Shown: piece by piece, positions 55,752-63,764 of the stretch
How the letters are laid out: each line of letters starts with the position of its first letter
Position numbering within the stretch: the first letter of the stretch is position 1
Assembly (NCBI GenBank): GCA_963737555.1
Contig: CAVTTB010000008.1
Span: 372,001-436,000, forward strand
Source: JAHJQQ01 sp963737555
GTDB taxonomy: Bacteria > Pseudomonadota > Gammaproteobacteria > Thiohalobacterales > Thiohalobacteraceae
DNA: 64,000 bases
Reading direction: 5' to 3'
Translations under genes and position numbers: made by a program
The notes under the pieces: model-generated
Told to the model about the DNA's origin: nothing
Database searches by the model: none
The model's input: only the letters and a program-made list of their open reading frames with translations

Positions 55752-56672
55752 ATGGCCCGGTTCGAAGATATTCAGGCCTTCATGCGCGTGGTCGAGGCGG
55801 GCAGCATCAGCGCGGCCGCCGAGCGTTTGGGTATCGCCAAATCCGCGGTCAGCCGCCGGCTGAGCGATCTGGAAAAACACCTGGGCGTGCAGTTGCTGCG
55901 CCGCACCACGCGCCGGCTCAATCTCACCGACACCGGCCGCAGTTTCTATGACCGCTGCCAGCGCATCCTCGCCGATCTGGAGGAGGCGGAGGCGGCGGTG
56001 TCGCAGGCGCACGGTCTGTTGCAGGGACGGTTGCGGGTCGCCGCGCCGCTGTCGTTCGGCGTGCGCCATCTGGGGCCGGCGATCGCCGAATTCATGCAGC
56101 GGCATCCGCAGGTGCGCTTCGATCTGGATTTCAACGACCGCCAGGTCGACCTGCTCGCCGAGGATATCGACGTGGCGATTCGCATCACCCGGCAACTGGA
56201 GGATTCCAGTCAGATCGCGCGGCGCTTGTGGACCAGCCGTGTGCTGCTGTGCGCGAGCCGCGACTACCTGCGTGCCCACGGCACGCCGACCACGCCGGCG
56301 GATCTCGCCGCGCATCAGGGCTTGCTCTACAGCAACGCACCGGACCCGGCGCTCTGGACACTGCAGGGTGCCGACGGCCGGGATTACTCGGTGCGGGTGC
56401 AGGAACAGCTGCGCTCGAACAACGGGGATTTTCTGCGCCAGGCGGCGGTGGCCGGTGCGGGCTTATTGCTGTCGCCGAGTTTCATCGTCTATGAATCGCT
56501 GCGGCGCGGTGAACTGGTGGTCGTGCTGCCCGAGTATCGCCACGAGGAATTGCATGCCTATGCGCTGTATCCGCAAACGCGCCATCTTTCGCTGCGGGTG
56601 CGCGCCTTCGTGGATTTTCTCGTCGAGCGTTACGCGGGTGTGCCGTACTGGGATCACGATCTGCCGGTGTAG
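55752..56672 (+). CDS. LysR-family transcriptional regulator
   Basis: 306 residues. N-terminal winged HTH (residues 1-60: MARFEDIQAFMRVVEAGSIS, AAAERLGIAKSAVSRRLSDLE), linker helix, and a C-terminal periplasmic-binding-protein-like effector domain. The group (DsdC/AaeR-like, with ending RYAGVPYWD) often controls a divergent reductase gene. The start codon touches a palindromic candidate operator. Confidence 0.94.
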   Translation: MARFEDIQAFMRVVEAGSISAAAERLGIAKSAVSRRLSDLEKHLGVQLLRRTTRRLNLTDTGRSFYDRCQRILADLEEAEAAVSQAHGLLQGRLRVAAPLSFGVRHLGPAIAEFMQRHPQVRFDLDFNDRQVDLLAEDIDVAIRITRQLEDSSQIARRLWTSRVLLCASRDYLRAHGTPTTPADLAAHQGLLYSNAPDPALWTLQGADGRDYSVRVQEQLRSNNGDFLRQAAVAGAGLLLSPSFIVYESLRRGELVVVLPEYRHEELHAYALYPQTRHLSLRVRAFVDFLVERYAGVPYWDHDLPV

Positions 56673-56697
56673 GTGTGTTAAAGATCTGGGCTAATCC

Positions 56698-56728
56698 GTC
56701 ATTGCTTCGTCGCTCCGCTCGCAATGAC
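56698..56728. repeat. GTCATTGC ... GCAATGAC repeat, copy 3, overlapping the end of pyrC'
   Basis: GTCATTGC (56698) and GCAATGAC (ending 56728) with an inner CGTCGCTCCGC core. A short relative of copies 1 and 2. It covers the last nine codons and stop of the minus-strand pyrC' gene. Confidence 0.75.
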
Positions 56729-58051
56729 GAATTCGATGACCTCAGCTTCGCGCTGAAACACCAGTTTGCCGCCGACCAAGGTATGCGTGACCTGGCCTTT
56801 GAGTTCCCAGCCCATGAACGGTGTGTTCTGACCGGCGCTTTGCAGCGTTTCCGGTGTGACGCGCCAGGGTTGTTCCAGATCGACGACGATGAGATCGGCG
56901 GGCTTGCCGATGCTCAGCGATCCGGCGCCCTGCTGTTCCAGGCCAAGGATGCGCGCCGGGCCGAGGCTGACGCGCTCGATCACATCCGCCAGCGTCAGCA
57001 GATTTTCATCGACCAGCCGCAGCGCCAGTGCGAGCAGCGTATCGATGCCCGAGATGCCCGGCTCGGTGGACGGGAACGGCGACAATTTTGCATCGGCTTC
57101 ATGCGGCTGATGATCGGAACACAACACACTCAAGGTGCCGCGCGCGAGACCGGCGCGCAACGCTTCGCGGTCACGAGTGGCGCGCAGCGGTGGGCGGACA
57201 TGACAGTCGGCATTGAAGCCGACGATGTCGATGTCGGAGAGATACAGATACGGCACGGCGACATCGGCGCTCACCGGCAGGCCGTCGTATTGCGCACGTG
57301 CCACCATCTGCACGGCGCGCGCGGTGGTCAGACGACAGAAATGCGCGCGCACGCCGGTCTGTTCGATCAAGGCGAGATCGCGTGCCACGGCGGCGGTCTC
57401 GGCGGCGGCGGGAATCGCCGGCAGACCCATGCGTGTGGACACCGCGCCCTCGTGCGCGCAGCCGCCGTTGGCCAGCCAGAAATCTTCGGGATACAAAAAC
57501 ACCGTCATGTCGAAGGTGGCGGCGTATTCCAAGGCGCGCCGCTGCACCAGCGTGTTGCTCATCGGTAGCAAGGCATTGCTCAGGCCGCAGCAACCGGCCT
57601 GTTTGAGCGCGGCGGCCTCGGTGAGACGCTCGCCGCCCAAGGCGCGCGTGAGTGCGCCGAGTGTCACGACGCGCGCATAGCCGGCCTCATCGGCGCGATG
57701 GCGGATGAGTTCCACCACGGCGGGCGTGTCGATGACCGGATCGGTGTCGGGCGGACAGCACAGGGTGGTGATGCCCGCCGCGGCGGCGGCACGGGTTTCG
57801 GAATCGATGGTGGCCTTGTGTTCCAGGCCGGGTTCGCGCAAGCGCGCGCTGAGGTCGACCAGGCCGGGACAGACCATGCGCCCCTGCGCATCGATCTCGT
57901 GATCGGCGTTGAAATCATCGGGCGCGGTACCGACGCCGACGATCTTGCCGCGCTGCACGAACACATCGGCGATGCGATCGACGTTATTGGCCGGGTCGAT
58001 CACGCGACCGCCGCGGATGGCGAAGCTCAGACGTTTACGCAACGGGATCAT
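56699..58051 (-). CDS. pyrC': Pseudo-dihydroorotase associated with aspartate carbamoyltransferase
   Basis: 450 residues, amidohydrolase fold of class I dihydroorotase. The metal motif DxHxHxREPG is replaced by DLSARLREPG, so both histidines are missing, and the HLST-type His strand reads FCRLTTA. The DHQPH aspartate region remains. It is therefore predicted to lack dihydroorotase activity and to act as the structural partner of PyrB, as in Pseudomonas. Its ATG overlaps the pyrB stop (58051-58048). The extreme C-terminus (VIASGATKQ) is encoded by a dispersed repeat. Confidence 0.92.
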   Translation of the reverse strand: MIPLRKRLSFAIRGGRVIDPANNVDRIADVFVQRGKIVGVGTAPDDFNADHEIDAQGRMVCPGLVDLSARLREPGLEHKATIDSETRAAAAAGITTLCCPPDTDPVIDTPAVVELIRHRADEAGYARVVTLGALTRALGGERLTEAAALKQAGCCGLSNALLPMSNTLVQRRALEYAATFDMTVFLYPEDFWLANGGCAHEGAVSTRMGLPAIPAAAETAAVARDLALIEQTGVRAHFCRLTTARAVQMVARAQYDGLPVSADVAVPYLYLSDIDIVGFNADCHVRPPLRATRDREALRAGLARGTLSVLCSDHQPHEADAKLSPFPSTEPGISGIDTLLALALRLVDENLLTLADVIERVSLGPARILGLEQQGAGSLSIGKPADLIVVDLEQPWRVTPETLQSAGQNTPFMGWELKGQVTHTLVGGKLVFQREAEVIEFVIASGATKQ

Positions 58052-59085
58052 GCGCCGGTCCCCGGGTTTTGATCTGTTTGGGGGGTCGGGACGGCTTGAG
58101 TGGTTTGGATGGACTGAATGGCTTGGGCCTTCTGGCTCATGACCATCGACATCACCGCCATGCGCACGGCGATGCCGTGGGTGACCTGTTCGAGAATCAC
58201 CGAATGCGGACCGTCGGCGACTTGCGAATCCATTTCCACGCCGCGGTTGATCGGGCCGGGATGCATGACTGTGACATCTGATTTTGCCAGCGCCAGACGT
58301 TTTTGCGTCAGGCCGAACAGGCGGAAGTATTCATGCTCACTGGGCAGCAGCGCGCCCTGCATGCGTTCGCGTTGCAGGCGCAGCATCATGATCACATCCA
58401 CATCGCGAATGCCTTCTTCGATGTTGTGATAGACGTGTACGCCGAGATCGGCGGCATCGGCGGGGATCAGTGTGCGCGGGCCGACCACGCGCACCTCGCC
58501 GGTGTTGAGAATGTTCAGCGCATGAATCTGCGAACGCGCCACCCGCGAGTGCATCACGTCGCCGACGATGGCCACGCGCAGGCGGCCGAAGTCCGGGCCT
58601 TTGGCGCGGCGGATGGTGAACATATCGAGCATGCCCTGGGTGGGATGCGCGTGGCGGCCGTCGCCGCCGTTGATGACGCTGATGTGCGGCGCGACATGCT
58701 GGGCGATGAAATGCGCGGCGCCGGATTCGGCGTGGCGCACCACGAACATGTCGACGTGCATGGCCTCCAGGTTGCGCAAGGTGTCGAGCAGGGTCTCGCC
58801 CTTCGAGGCGCTGGAGGCGCTGATGTTCATGTTGAGCACATCGGCGGACAGACGCTTGGCGGCGAGTTCGAAGGTGGTGCGGGTGCGCGTGCTGGCCTCG
58901 AAGAACAGATTGACGATGGTCTTGCCACGCAGCAGCGGGACTTTTTTCACGGTTTGCTCGGTCACGCCGGAAAACGATTCGGCGGTATCCAGGATGTCGA
59001 TCAACATCTGGCGTTTGAGGCCTTCGAGGGTCAGGAAGTGACTCAAGCGGCCCTGGGCATCGACTTGCTGGACGAGGCGATTCAT
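58048..59085 (-). CDS. pyrB: Aspartate carbamoyltransferase catalytic chain
   Basis: First committed step of pyrimidine synthesis. 345 residues. Carbamoyl-phosphate loop STRTRTTFE, the 80s-loop SASSKGETLLD, HPTQGMLD, and HPGPINRGVE are intact. The protein has the N-terminal extension typical of the PyrB that pairs with pseudo-dihydroorotase, and an unusual Gln/Thr-rich C-terminal tail of ~30 residues. Overlaps pyrR upstream and pyrC' downstream by 4 bases each. Confidence 0.97.
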   Translation of the reverse strand: MNRLVQQVDAQGRLSHFLTLEGLKRQMLIDILDTAESFSGVTEQTVKKVPLLRGKTIVNLFFEASTRTRTTFELAAKRLSADVLNMNISASSASKGETLLDTLRNLEAMHVDMFVVRHAESGAAHFIAQHVAPHISVINGGDGRHAHPTQGMLDMFTIRRAKGPDFGRLRVAIVGDVMHSRVARSQIHALNILNTGEVRVVGPRTLIPADAADLGVHVYHNIEEGIRDVDVIMMLRLQRERMQGALLPSEHEYFRLFGLTQKRLALAKSDVTVMHPGPINRGVEMDSQVADGPHSVILEQVTHGIAVRMAVMSMVMSQKAQAIQSIQTTQAVPTPQTDQNPGTGA

Positions 59086-59588
59086 GCGGGTTTCTGCAAC
59101 TCCAGGGTCAGCGGCGTGGGACCGGTGAGTTTGAGATGTTCGCCCTCGCCGAGCTCCATCTTGCGGCCGATCACATCGGCCTCGATGGGCAGTTCGCGGC
59201 CGCTGCGTTCGACCAGCACCGCGAGCATGATCGAGGCCGGGCGGCCGTAGTCGAACAACTCGTTGAGCGCGGCGCGGATGGTGCGGCCGGTGTGCAGCAC
59301 ATCGTCGACCAGGATGATGTGGCGGTTGTCGATATCGAAGGGCAACTGCGAAGGGCGTACCTGCGGGTTCATGCCGATGCGCGTGAAATCATCGCGGTAA
59401 AACGAGATGTCCAGGCTGCCCAGCGGGACTTGTAAATCCAGCTTGCGATGCAGCTGTTCGGCGATCCAGACGCCGCCGGTGTGGATGCCGACCATGGCCG
59501 GGTCAGTCAGTTTGCGCGTCGCGATCAGCGCGCGCAGTTGCGTGGCCATGGTGTCGATGAGCGCGTCGACGTCGTTAACCTGTCCCAT
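59082..59588 (-). CDS. pyrR: PyrR bifunctional pyrimidine regulator/uracil phosphoribosyltransferase
   Basis: 168 residues, phosphoribosyltransferase fold. The PRPP motif is IILVDDVLHTGRTIRAAL; LDISFYRDDFTRIG is the family's second signature. In Gram-positives it binds attenuator RNA; in Pseudomonas its regulatory mode is different and less clear. ATG 59588 is chosen (MGQVNDVDALID). No PyrR-type attenuator loop was evident upstream. Confidence 0.95.
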   Translation of the reverse strand: MGQVNDVDALIDTMATQLRALIATRKLTDPAMVGIHTGGVWIAEQLHRKLDLQVPLGSLDISFYRDDFTRIGMNPQVRPSQLPFDIDNRHIILVDDVLHTGRTIRAALNELFDYGRPASIMLAVLVERSGRELPIEADVIGRKMELGEGEHLKLTGPTPLTLELQKPA

Positions 59589-60036
59589 GTTTTTCTCCGT
59601 GGCTGTCCAGCCAGTCTTGCAGAATGATCTGTGCCGCGGCGGCGTCGAGGCCACCGCTGGGTGTGCCGCGTGTGTCGCTCCAGTGTTCCGCCGCATGCGA
59701 GCTGAGGCGTTCGTCGCACAAATACACCGGCAGGCGATAACGACCTTCCAGACGACGGGCGAAGCGTTCGGCGGCGGCGGTGATGTCGCTGCGGCTACCG
59801 TCCAGCTGCAGCGGCTGTCCAACCACCAGGGCCTGCGGTTGCCAGGTTTCGAGTAATTTACTGACCTGGTCCCAGTCCGGCTGACCGTCGCGCGCGGCGA
59901 GTGTGGTCAACGCACTGGCGGTGCCGGTGATGCGTTGACCGACGGCAACGCCGATGCGCCGGCTGCCGAAATCGAAGCCTAACAGGGTTTGCGCCGGTTG
60001 CAGCGGGGGTTTGCCGATGAGGTTGCCGTGTTCCAT
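59575..60036 (-). CDS. ruvX: Putative pre-16S rRNA nuclease/Holliday junction resolvase-like RuvX
   Basis: 153 residues, RNase H-like fold. LLGFDFGSRRIGVAVGQ carries the first catalytic Asp, LVVGQPLQLDGSRSD and DERLSSHAAE the others. Now viewed as 16S rRNA 5'-end maturation nuclease. Start ATG 60036 (MEHGNLIG) is likeliest because TGAGG precedes it; ATGs at 60057 and 60069 in the same frame overlap yqgE. Ends inside pyrR by 14 bases. Confidence 0.93.
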   Translation of the reverse strand: MEHGNLIGKPPLQPAQTLLGFDFGSRRIGVAVGQRITGTASALTTLAARDGQPDWDQVSKLLETWQPQALVVGQPLQLDGSRSDITAAAERFARRLEGRYRLPVYLCDERLSSHAAEHWSDTRGTPSGGLDAAAAQIILQDWLDSHGEKHGTG

Positions 60037-60049
60037 GGTTGCGTGTGCC

Positions 60050-60616
60050 TCAGGCATGTCCGGCATCACCCGACAGCAGATTGAGATCCACGCCCAGCAG
60101 GGCGGCCGCTGCCGCCCAGCGTTTCTCTACCGGCGTGTCGAACAGGACTGTGGCACTCGCGGGACCGCTCAGCCAGGCATTTTCGGCCAGTTCACGTTCG
60201 AGTTGTCCGGCGCCCCAGCCGGCAAAGCCGAGCGCGATCAGAAAGCGTTGCGGACCGCGGCCGGCGGCGATGGCGGCGAGCACATCCTGTGAGGCGGTCA
60301 GATCGATGCCGTCGCCGACCTGCAACGTCGCTTCCCAGTCGCCTTGTTGTTCGTGCAGCACGAAGCCGCGCTCCGGCTGCACCGGGCCGCCCTGAAAGAT
60401 CGGCAGGCCGGCGGTGGCGGCAGTCGGTTGGATATCCATGTGCGAGAGGATGTCCGCAAGGCTCAGGTCGAGCGGGCGATTGATGACAATCCCCATGGCG
60501 CCTTCGGCATCATGCTGACAGATGTAGGTGACGGTATGGAAAAAATTGGGGTCCGTCAGATTCGGCATGGCGATCAGGAAATGGTTGCTGAGGTACTCTG
60601 CGTCGGCCATGCGCAT
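60050..60616 (-). CDS. yqgE: YqgE/AlgH-family protein
   Basis: 188 residues. FLIAMPNLTDPNFFHTVTYIC, GAMGIVINRPLDLSL, IFQGGPVQPERGFVLH and the closing RWAAAAALLGVDLNLLSGDAGHA are standard for the family. AlgH was first linked to alginate regulation in Pseudomonas; its molecular role remains uncertain. ATG 60616 (or 60610) gives the family start. First visible gene of the yqgE-ruvX-pyrR-pyrB-pyrC' unit. Confidence 0.95.
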   Translation of the reverse strand: MRMADAEYLSNHFLIAMPNLTDPNFFHTVTYICQHDAEGAMGIVINRPLDLSLADILSHMDIQPTAATAGLPIFQGGPVQPERGFVLHEQQGDWEATLQVGDGIDLTASQDVLAAIAAGRGPQRFLIALGFAGWGAGQLERELAENAWLSGPASATVLFDTPVEKRWAAAAALLGVDLNLLSGDAGHA

Positions 60617-60756
60617 AGTATCCGGCACGGGCCGGGGCGGTCGCAAGTGATTAGCTTCGGCCGATTGGGTGTGGTCGCCGCCCATCACCCCGGATAGATG
60701 TGCTTGTTAGACATATCCGAGCAGAATATGATGGACTTAGCCTTTCGGGAGGGTTC

Positions 60757-60996
60757 ATGGGGACCGAAGCATTGAACAAACTGCGTTCCGAAGCGCTCAT
60801 GTTATCTGAAGCGGAGCGCGCCGAGTTGGCGCATGCATTGGTGCAAAGCCTGGATGCGCCCGCCGACGCCGATGCCGCTGCTGTATGGGATAAGGAAATC
60901 CTGCACCGTCTTGCCGAGCTTGATGCCGGCACTGCCAAACTCATCGACCGCGATGAATTCCGGCGACGCATGCAGGAGCGCCTCGGTAAGCGATAG
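60757..60996 (+). CDS. Addiction-module antitoxin (PF09720 type)
   Basis: 79 residues, helical: LRSEALMLSEAERAELAHALVQSL, then VWDKEILHRLAELDAGTAK, and a C-terminal RRRMQERL. This is the COG-type putative addiction module component that pairs with RelE/ParE-like toxins. ATG 60757 follows GGGAGG. Its stop overlaps the toxin start as TAGTG. Confidence 0.9.
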   Translation: MGTEALNKLRSEALMLSEAERAELAHALVQSLDAPADADAAAVWDKEILHRLAELDAGTAKLIDRDEFRRRMQERLGKR

Positions 60997-61310
60997 TGCG
61001 CCGGGTACGCATTCTCGAACAAGCCGCCGAAGAAGCCATCGAAGCAGCCGCCTGGTACGAGCACGAACGCCCCGGCCTTGGCGTGGAATTCGACCACGCG
61101 ATCAACGCAGCCATCGATCTTCTCGAAGACGAAATCATTCCCTTCACCAACCTACCCGGCGCGGTAGGCGGTAGAGGCGCGAAACGATTCCTCCTCAAAC
61201 GATTCCCCTATGCCATCGTCGTGCGGGAGCGCCCCGAAGAAATTATCGTCGTTGCCATCGCGCATCAGTCTCGGCGTCCAGGGTATTGGCGGGATCGTTC
61301 GTACATTTAA
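60996..61310 (+). CDS. RelE/ParE-family toxin
   Basis: 104 residues. VRILEQAAEEAIEAAAWYEHERPGLG and the C-terminal KRFPYAIVVRERPEEIIVVAIAHQSRRPGYW are typical of ParE/RelE proteins. The GTG start at 60996 shares its first base with the antitoxin stop. A complete type II pair; the toxin would cleave mRNA or block gyrase depending on subfamily, which cannot be told. Confidence 0.9.
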   Translation: MRRVRILEQAAEEAIEAAAWYEHERPGLGVEFDHAINAAIDLLEDEIIPFTNLPGAVGGRGAKRFLLKRFPYAIVVRERPEEIIVVAIAHQSRRPGYWRDRSYI

Positions 61311-61490
61311 CACCGGGAATTCGTGACAGAAAATAAAGCGCTCTCTGTTACACACACAAGGCGCATGTCTAAGCATTGACCGGCCGGCGAGTGATGGCAC
61401 ACAAACGCGGCCCGAAGAGTCAGCAGAATCCAGATTTTCTGGATAGGATGTGCGGGAGTTTTTACTCTGACCACGTAAATCCGAGGTTTG

Positions 61491-61760
61491 TCATCGATTA
61501 TCCTCAGTTTTTCTTGATCGCTTATCCCTGTCCTCATTCTCATTAGGGCCGTAATTAAATATCTTTATTATTCGCATACCTTCAAGCGCTCCAACAACAA
61601 CAATCACCCAAGCTATCCAGATGGCTACCGACGCAAAGTATGGGTTTAGCAGATCGTGGTACCTTAACAAAAGAACCATCGCTAAAACTCCACATAGCGA
61701 TAACAACAGTCCCTTCATTTCTCGAATTGAATTTAAATTTCTACCCATAGCCATCATCAT
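61491..61760 (-). CDS. Small two-helix membrane protein, possible immunity protein
   Basis: About 89 residues, two membrane helices (~16-34, LLLSLCGVLAMVLLL, and ~42-62, YFASVAIWIAWVIVVVGA) and a charged polar tail. No family recognised. Its start (ATG 61760; ATG 61748 is also possible) overlaps the end of the Rhs-like tail on the same strand, the place where immunity genes stand. Composition is AT-richer than the flanks. Confidence 0.5.
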   Translation of the reverse strand: MMMAMGRNLNSIREMKGLLLSLCGVLAMVLLLRYHDLLNPYFASVAIWIAWVIVVVGALEGMRIIKIFNYGPNENEDRDKRSRKTEDNR

Positions 61761-61985
61761 CGCACATGATTTCTGTGTAACAGAAATCAATACCGAATGA
61801 TCCTCCTAACCCCAGATTTCCTGATGGGCCACCTTTTGAAGCACCATTGCTGCTGAATCAGGCACTGCCACCGCCTCCAAGACCATAGGCATATCATAGC
61901 CTGCGTCGGTTGAAAGCCCGCCAGATTGACGTGTGCCACCAGTATTTACACCACCAGCCGTGCCCGCGAACACATTCGGCACATT
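61741..61985 (-). pseudogene. Gly-rich C-terminal remnant, Rhs/polymorphic-toxin-like
   Basis: Reading the minus strand with one or two frame changes gives GTAGGVNTGGTRQSGGLSTD, YGLGGGGSA, SKGGPSGNLGLGGSFGIDF and CYTEIMCDD then a stop at 61741. Gly-rich ends of the form LGxGxSFGxxFCY are usual at the C-terminus of Rhs-type and other large secreted proteins. No RHS core or YD repeats are present, so at most the last ~80 residues remain. Assignment is by eye. Confidence 0.3.
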
Positions 61986-61986
61986 C

Positions 61987-62004
61987 GGGGACAGATTTAT
62001 TTTC
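61987..62004. repeat. GGGGACAGATTTATTTTC motif
   Basis: This 18-base motif, GGGGACAGATTTATTTTC, is of the type scattered in gammaproteobacterial genomes near Y1/RAYT transposase genes. Only one clear copy is seen here and no transposase gene. It separates the Rhs-like remnant from the BrnA-like gene. Confidence 0.35.
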
Positions 62005-62021
62005 GTGGTGGGAGGGCGCAG

Positions 62022-62246
62022 TTATGCCCGCTTCACCCAGTTGACATCCGGCTTCCGATTCTTCGCCACGCAGTCACGCAGGTAGAGATTGATCAGACTT
62101 TGGTAGGGGATACCCATTTCCTCCGACATCGCCTTGAAGTAGTCGATGACCTCCTGACCCATGCGGATCGTTACCAGCTTCTTCAGTTTCGAGGCGTAGG
62201 GGTTCTTGCGGCTTTTCATCTTCGAGAAATCGTATTCGGCTTTCAT
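62022..62246 (-). CDS. BrnA/CopG-like antitoxin, apparently without toxin
   Basis: 74 residues. YDFSKMKSRKNPYASKLKKLVTIRMGQEVIDYF followed by SEEMGIPYQSLINLYLRDC is the ribbon-helix-helix pattern of BrnA-like antitoxins (beta strand, then two helices). The BrnT toxin gene normally precedes it on the same strand; the ~50 bases upstream hold only a short frame (LVRTTRKYNSGKIIREISHE) that does not look like BrnT. Orphan antitoxin, or its partner has decayed. Confidence 0.8.
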   Translation of the reverse strand: MKAEYDFSKMKSRKNPYASKLKKLVTIRMGQEVIDYFKAMSEEMGIPYQSLINLYLRDCVAKNRKPDVNWVKRA

Positions 62247-62297
62247 GGCTGATTTCTCGAATGATCTTGCCTGAGTTGTATTTTCGAGTCGTCCGCA

Positions 62298-62573
62298 CTA
62301 ATCCGCGTGAGTCTTTGAGCGTCGGCCTGGGCACGTTATCAGGCGCTCTGTATTCTTCGTGACCCGGAGCAGATTGCGCAGCGCCTCATTTGCCACTTCC
62401 GAGTTGGAAGATGCTGCCGCGATGTCGGGATCCAGCACCACAACGTTGCTCTCCTGCGTGATGCGCTTGTGGTACTTGCCTTGCACGGCCTTTGAAAAGT
62501 CGTATTCCGAGCGCATCCCGTCGCGAGCCAGCTTTCGTCTTTCAGCCTGCGTGGTTTTTCTGCCCGGGATCAC
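62298..62573 (-). CDS. Antitoxin-like MRSEYDFSKA protein, coupled to HicB
   Basis: 91 residues from GTG 62573, or 72 from ATG 62516. The MRSEYDFSKAVQGKYHKR start, then VVVLDPDIAAASSNSEVANEALRNLLRV, matches small antitoxin-like proteins in many genomes (a predicted strand and an RHH-like end). The GTG overlaps the HicB stop as GTGA, so the longer form is coupled to it. The C-terminal CPGRRSKTHAD is atypical and may come from a frame change. No toxin of the BrnT/RelE type adjoins it. Confidence 0.65.
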   Translation of the reverse strand: MIPGRKTTQAERRKLARDGMRSEYDFSKAVQGKYHKRITQESNVVVLDPDIAAASSNSEVANEALRNLLRVTKNTERLITCPGRRSKTHAD

Positions 62574-62809
62574 GCAACGCTCTGCAACTTATTCGCATAG
62601 CCCCGCCCGGCGGTTGTTGGCGGCAGCGGTTTTCCTTCCTGGCGATAAAGTTCGATTGCTTCCTCAACGATCTGGCAGAGTTCTTCGAACACACGCTGTT
62701 CATCGGGGCCGTGACAACCAGCATAGATCAGTCCTGGGGCGCTGCCGACGTAGCATTGGTCTTCCTCGGACCACTCCAAGATCTTCACGTATTTCGCGCT
62801 GTCTTTCAT
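62570..62809 (-). CDS. hicB: HicB-family antitoxin, no HicA found
   Basis: 79 residues. KYVKILEWSEEDQCYVGSAPGL, then CHGPDEQRVFEELCQIVEEAIELYRQEGKPLPP, is the partial RNase H-like fold of HicB. No HicA toxin (dsRBD-like, GSHH/K motif) was found on either side: 62810-62924 upstream holds no such frame. It is coupled to the downstream antitoxin-like gene. Possibly a decayed TA locus or an anti-toxin island. Confidence 0.85.
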   Translation of the reverse strand: MKDSAKYVKILEWSEEDQCYVGSAPGLIYAGCHGPDEQRVFEELCQIVEEAIELYRQEGKPLPPTTAGRGYANKLQSVA

Positions 62810-62924
62810 GGGGTGACTGAAATTCCTGTGGTCACAAGGTGCATAGTCCTTATGCGGATGACATGCCTTGTCTGGTACGACTGGTGGTTACTCTATACCC
62901 AGGGGCTGATGGAGGGAACTGCGC

Positions 62925-63764
62925 TCAACGGCGGGTAGATAAACCCTTCTGATTGAGGAATTCCCAGGTGCGGGTGATATGCAGAATATCGGTGTCCTTG
63001 CTGATCTCCGGGGGCAGCGGGGCGAAGGGTGCGGCCAACTGCACGATGCGGATGGCCGCGTCGTCGAGGACTTTCTGACCGGAGGGTCGCAGCAGGCGGA
63101 TATTGCGCACGCTGCCGTCGGGATTGATGGATACCTGCAACATCAGGCTGCCGGTGATGTTCTGCCGGCGTGCCGCGTCGGGATAATTCAGGTTGCCGAC
63201 ACGCTCTACCTTGCTGACCCACTCGTTCATATAGCTGGCGTACTTGAATTCCTGGGTGCGCGCGGAAATGAAGGCCTGGCGCGGGCGTTGCGAATAGGCC
63301 TGCAGTGATTGGCGCAACTGCTGGTCGAGGCTGGCCAGCTCCATGCTGCGATTGATCAGTTCCGCCGCGCTCGCGGGTGCGGTCGGCTTGGCGTCCTCCG
63401 CCACCTGCACTTTGCGCTGCGCGGCGGCATTGGTCAGCGTACGCGCCTCGCCCGCAGTCTTGGCGGGCGGCGGGGCACTGGCGGCCGGCTGCGCAGCCTG
63501 CTCCAGCTGCGGCCGTACCTTTTCCGTCGTATTGCCGCCACCGTCCTGGCTGACCTGTGCCAGGTAATCGGCCTGTTCGGGCGCGGGCGTATCGCGTGGG
63601 GTGACCAGGGTGATGTCGAGCGTCGGCAGTTTGCCCTGATCCTCCGGTTCGCGCGGGGCGAACGAAATACCGAGGATCAGCAACGCATGCAGTGCCACCG
63701 CGATCAATACGCTTACCAGCAGACGGTCGCCGCCATCGCTGTAGATTGCGGGTGTGGTGGTCAT
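62925..63764 (-). CDS. tonB: TonB-family energy transducer
   Basis: 279 residues. N-terminal membrane helix (~14-32, LLVSVLIAVALHALLILGISF), a Pro/Ala-rich periplasmic spacer (PAPEQADYLAQ to ~150), and a C-terminal TonB domain (VERVGNLNYPDAARRQNITG ... LMLQVSINPDGSVRNIRLLRPSG). It passes proton-motive energy from ExbBD to outer-membrane receptors. No exbBD is here. ATG 63764 overlaps the stop of the upstream membrane gene (ATGA). In Pseudomonas the tonB3-yqgE-ruvX-pyr order is continuous; here 2.2 kb is inserted. Confidence 0.92.
   Translation of the reverse strand: MTTTPAIYSDGGDRLLVSVLIAVALHALLILGISFAPREPEDQGKLPTLDITLVTPRDTPAPEQADYLAQVSQDGGGNTTEKVRPQLEQAAQPAASAPPPAKTAGEARTLTNAAAQRKVQVAEDAKPTAPASAAELINRSMELASLDQQLRQSLQAYSQRPRQAFISARTQEFKYASYMNEWVSKVERVGNLNYPDAARRQNITGSLMLQVSINPDGSVRNIRLLRPSGQKVLDDAAIRIVQLAAPFAPLPPEISKDTDILHITRTWEFLNQKGLSTRR

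Noticed and set aside
62074..62334. Minus-strand frame upstream of the BrnA-like gene as a BrnT toxin.
   Set aside because: Only ~25 residues lie outside the antitoxin gene and none match BrnT motifs; the rest is a shadow of the antitoxin.
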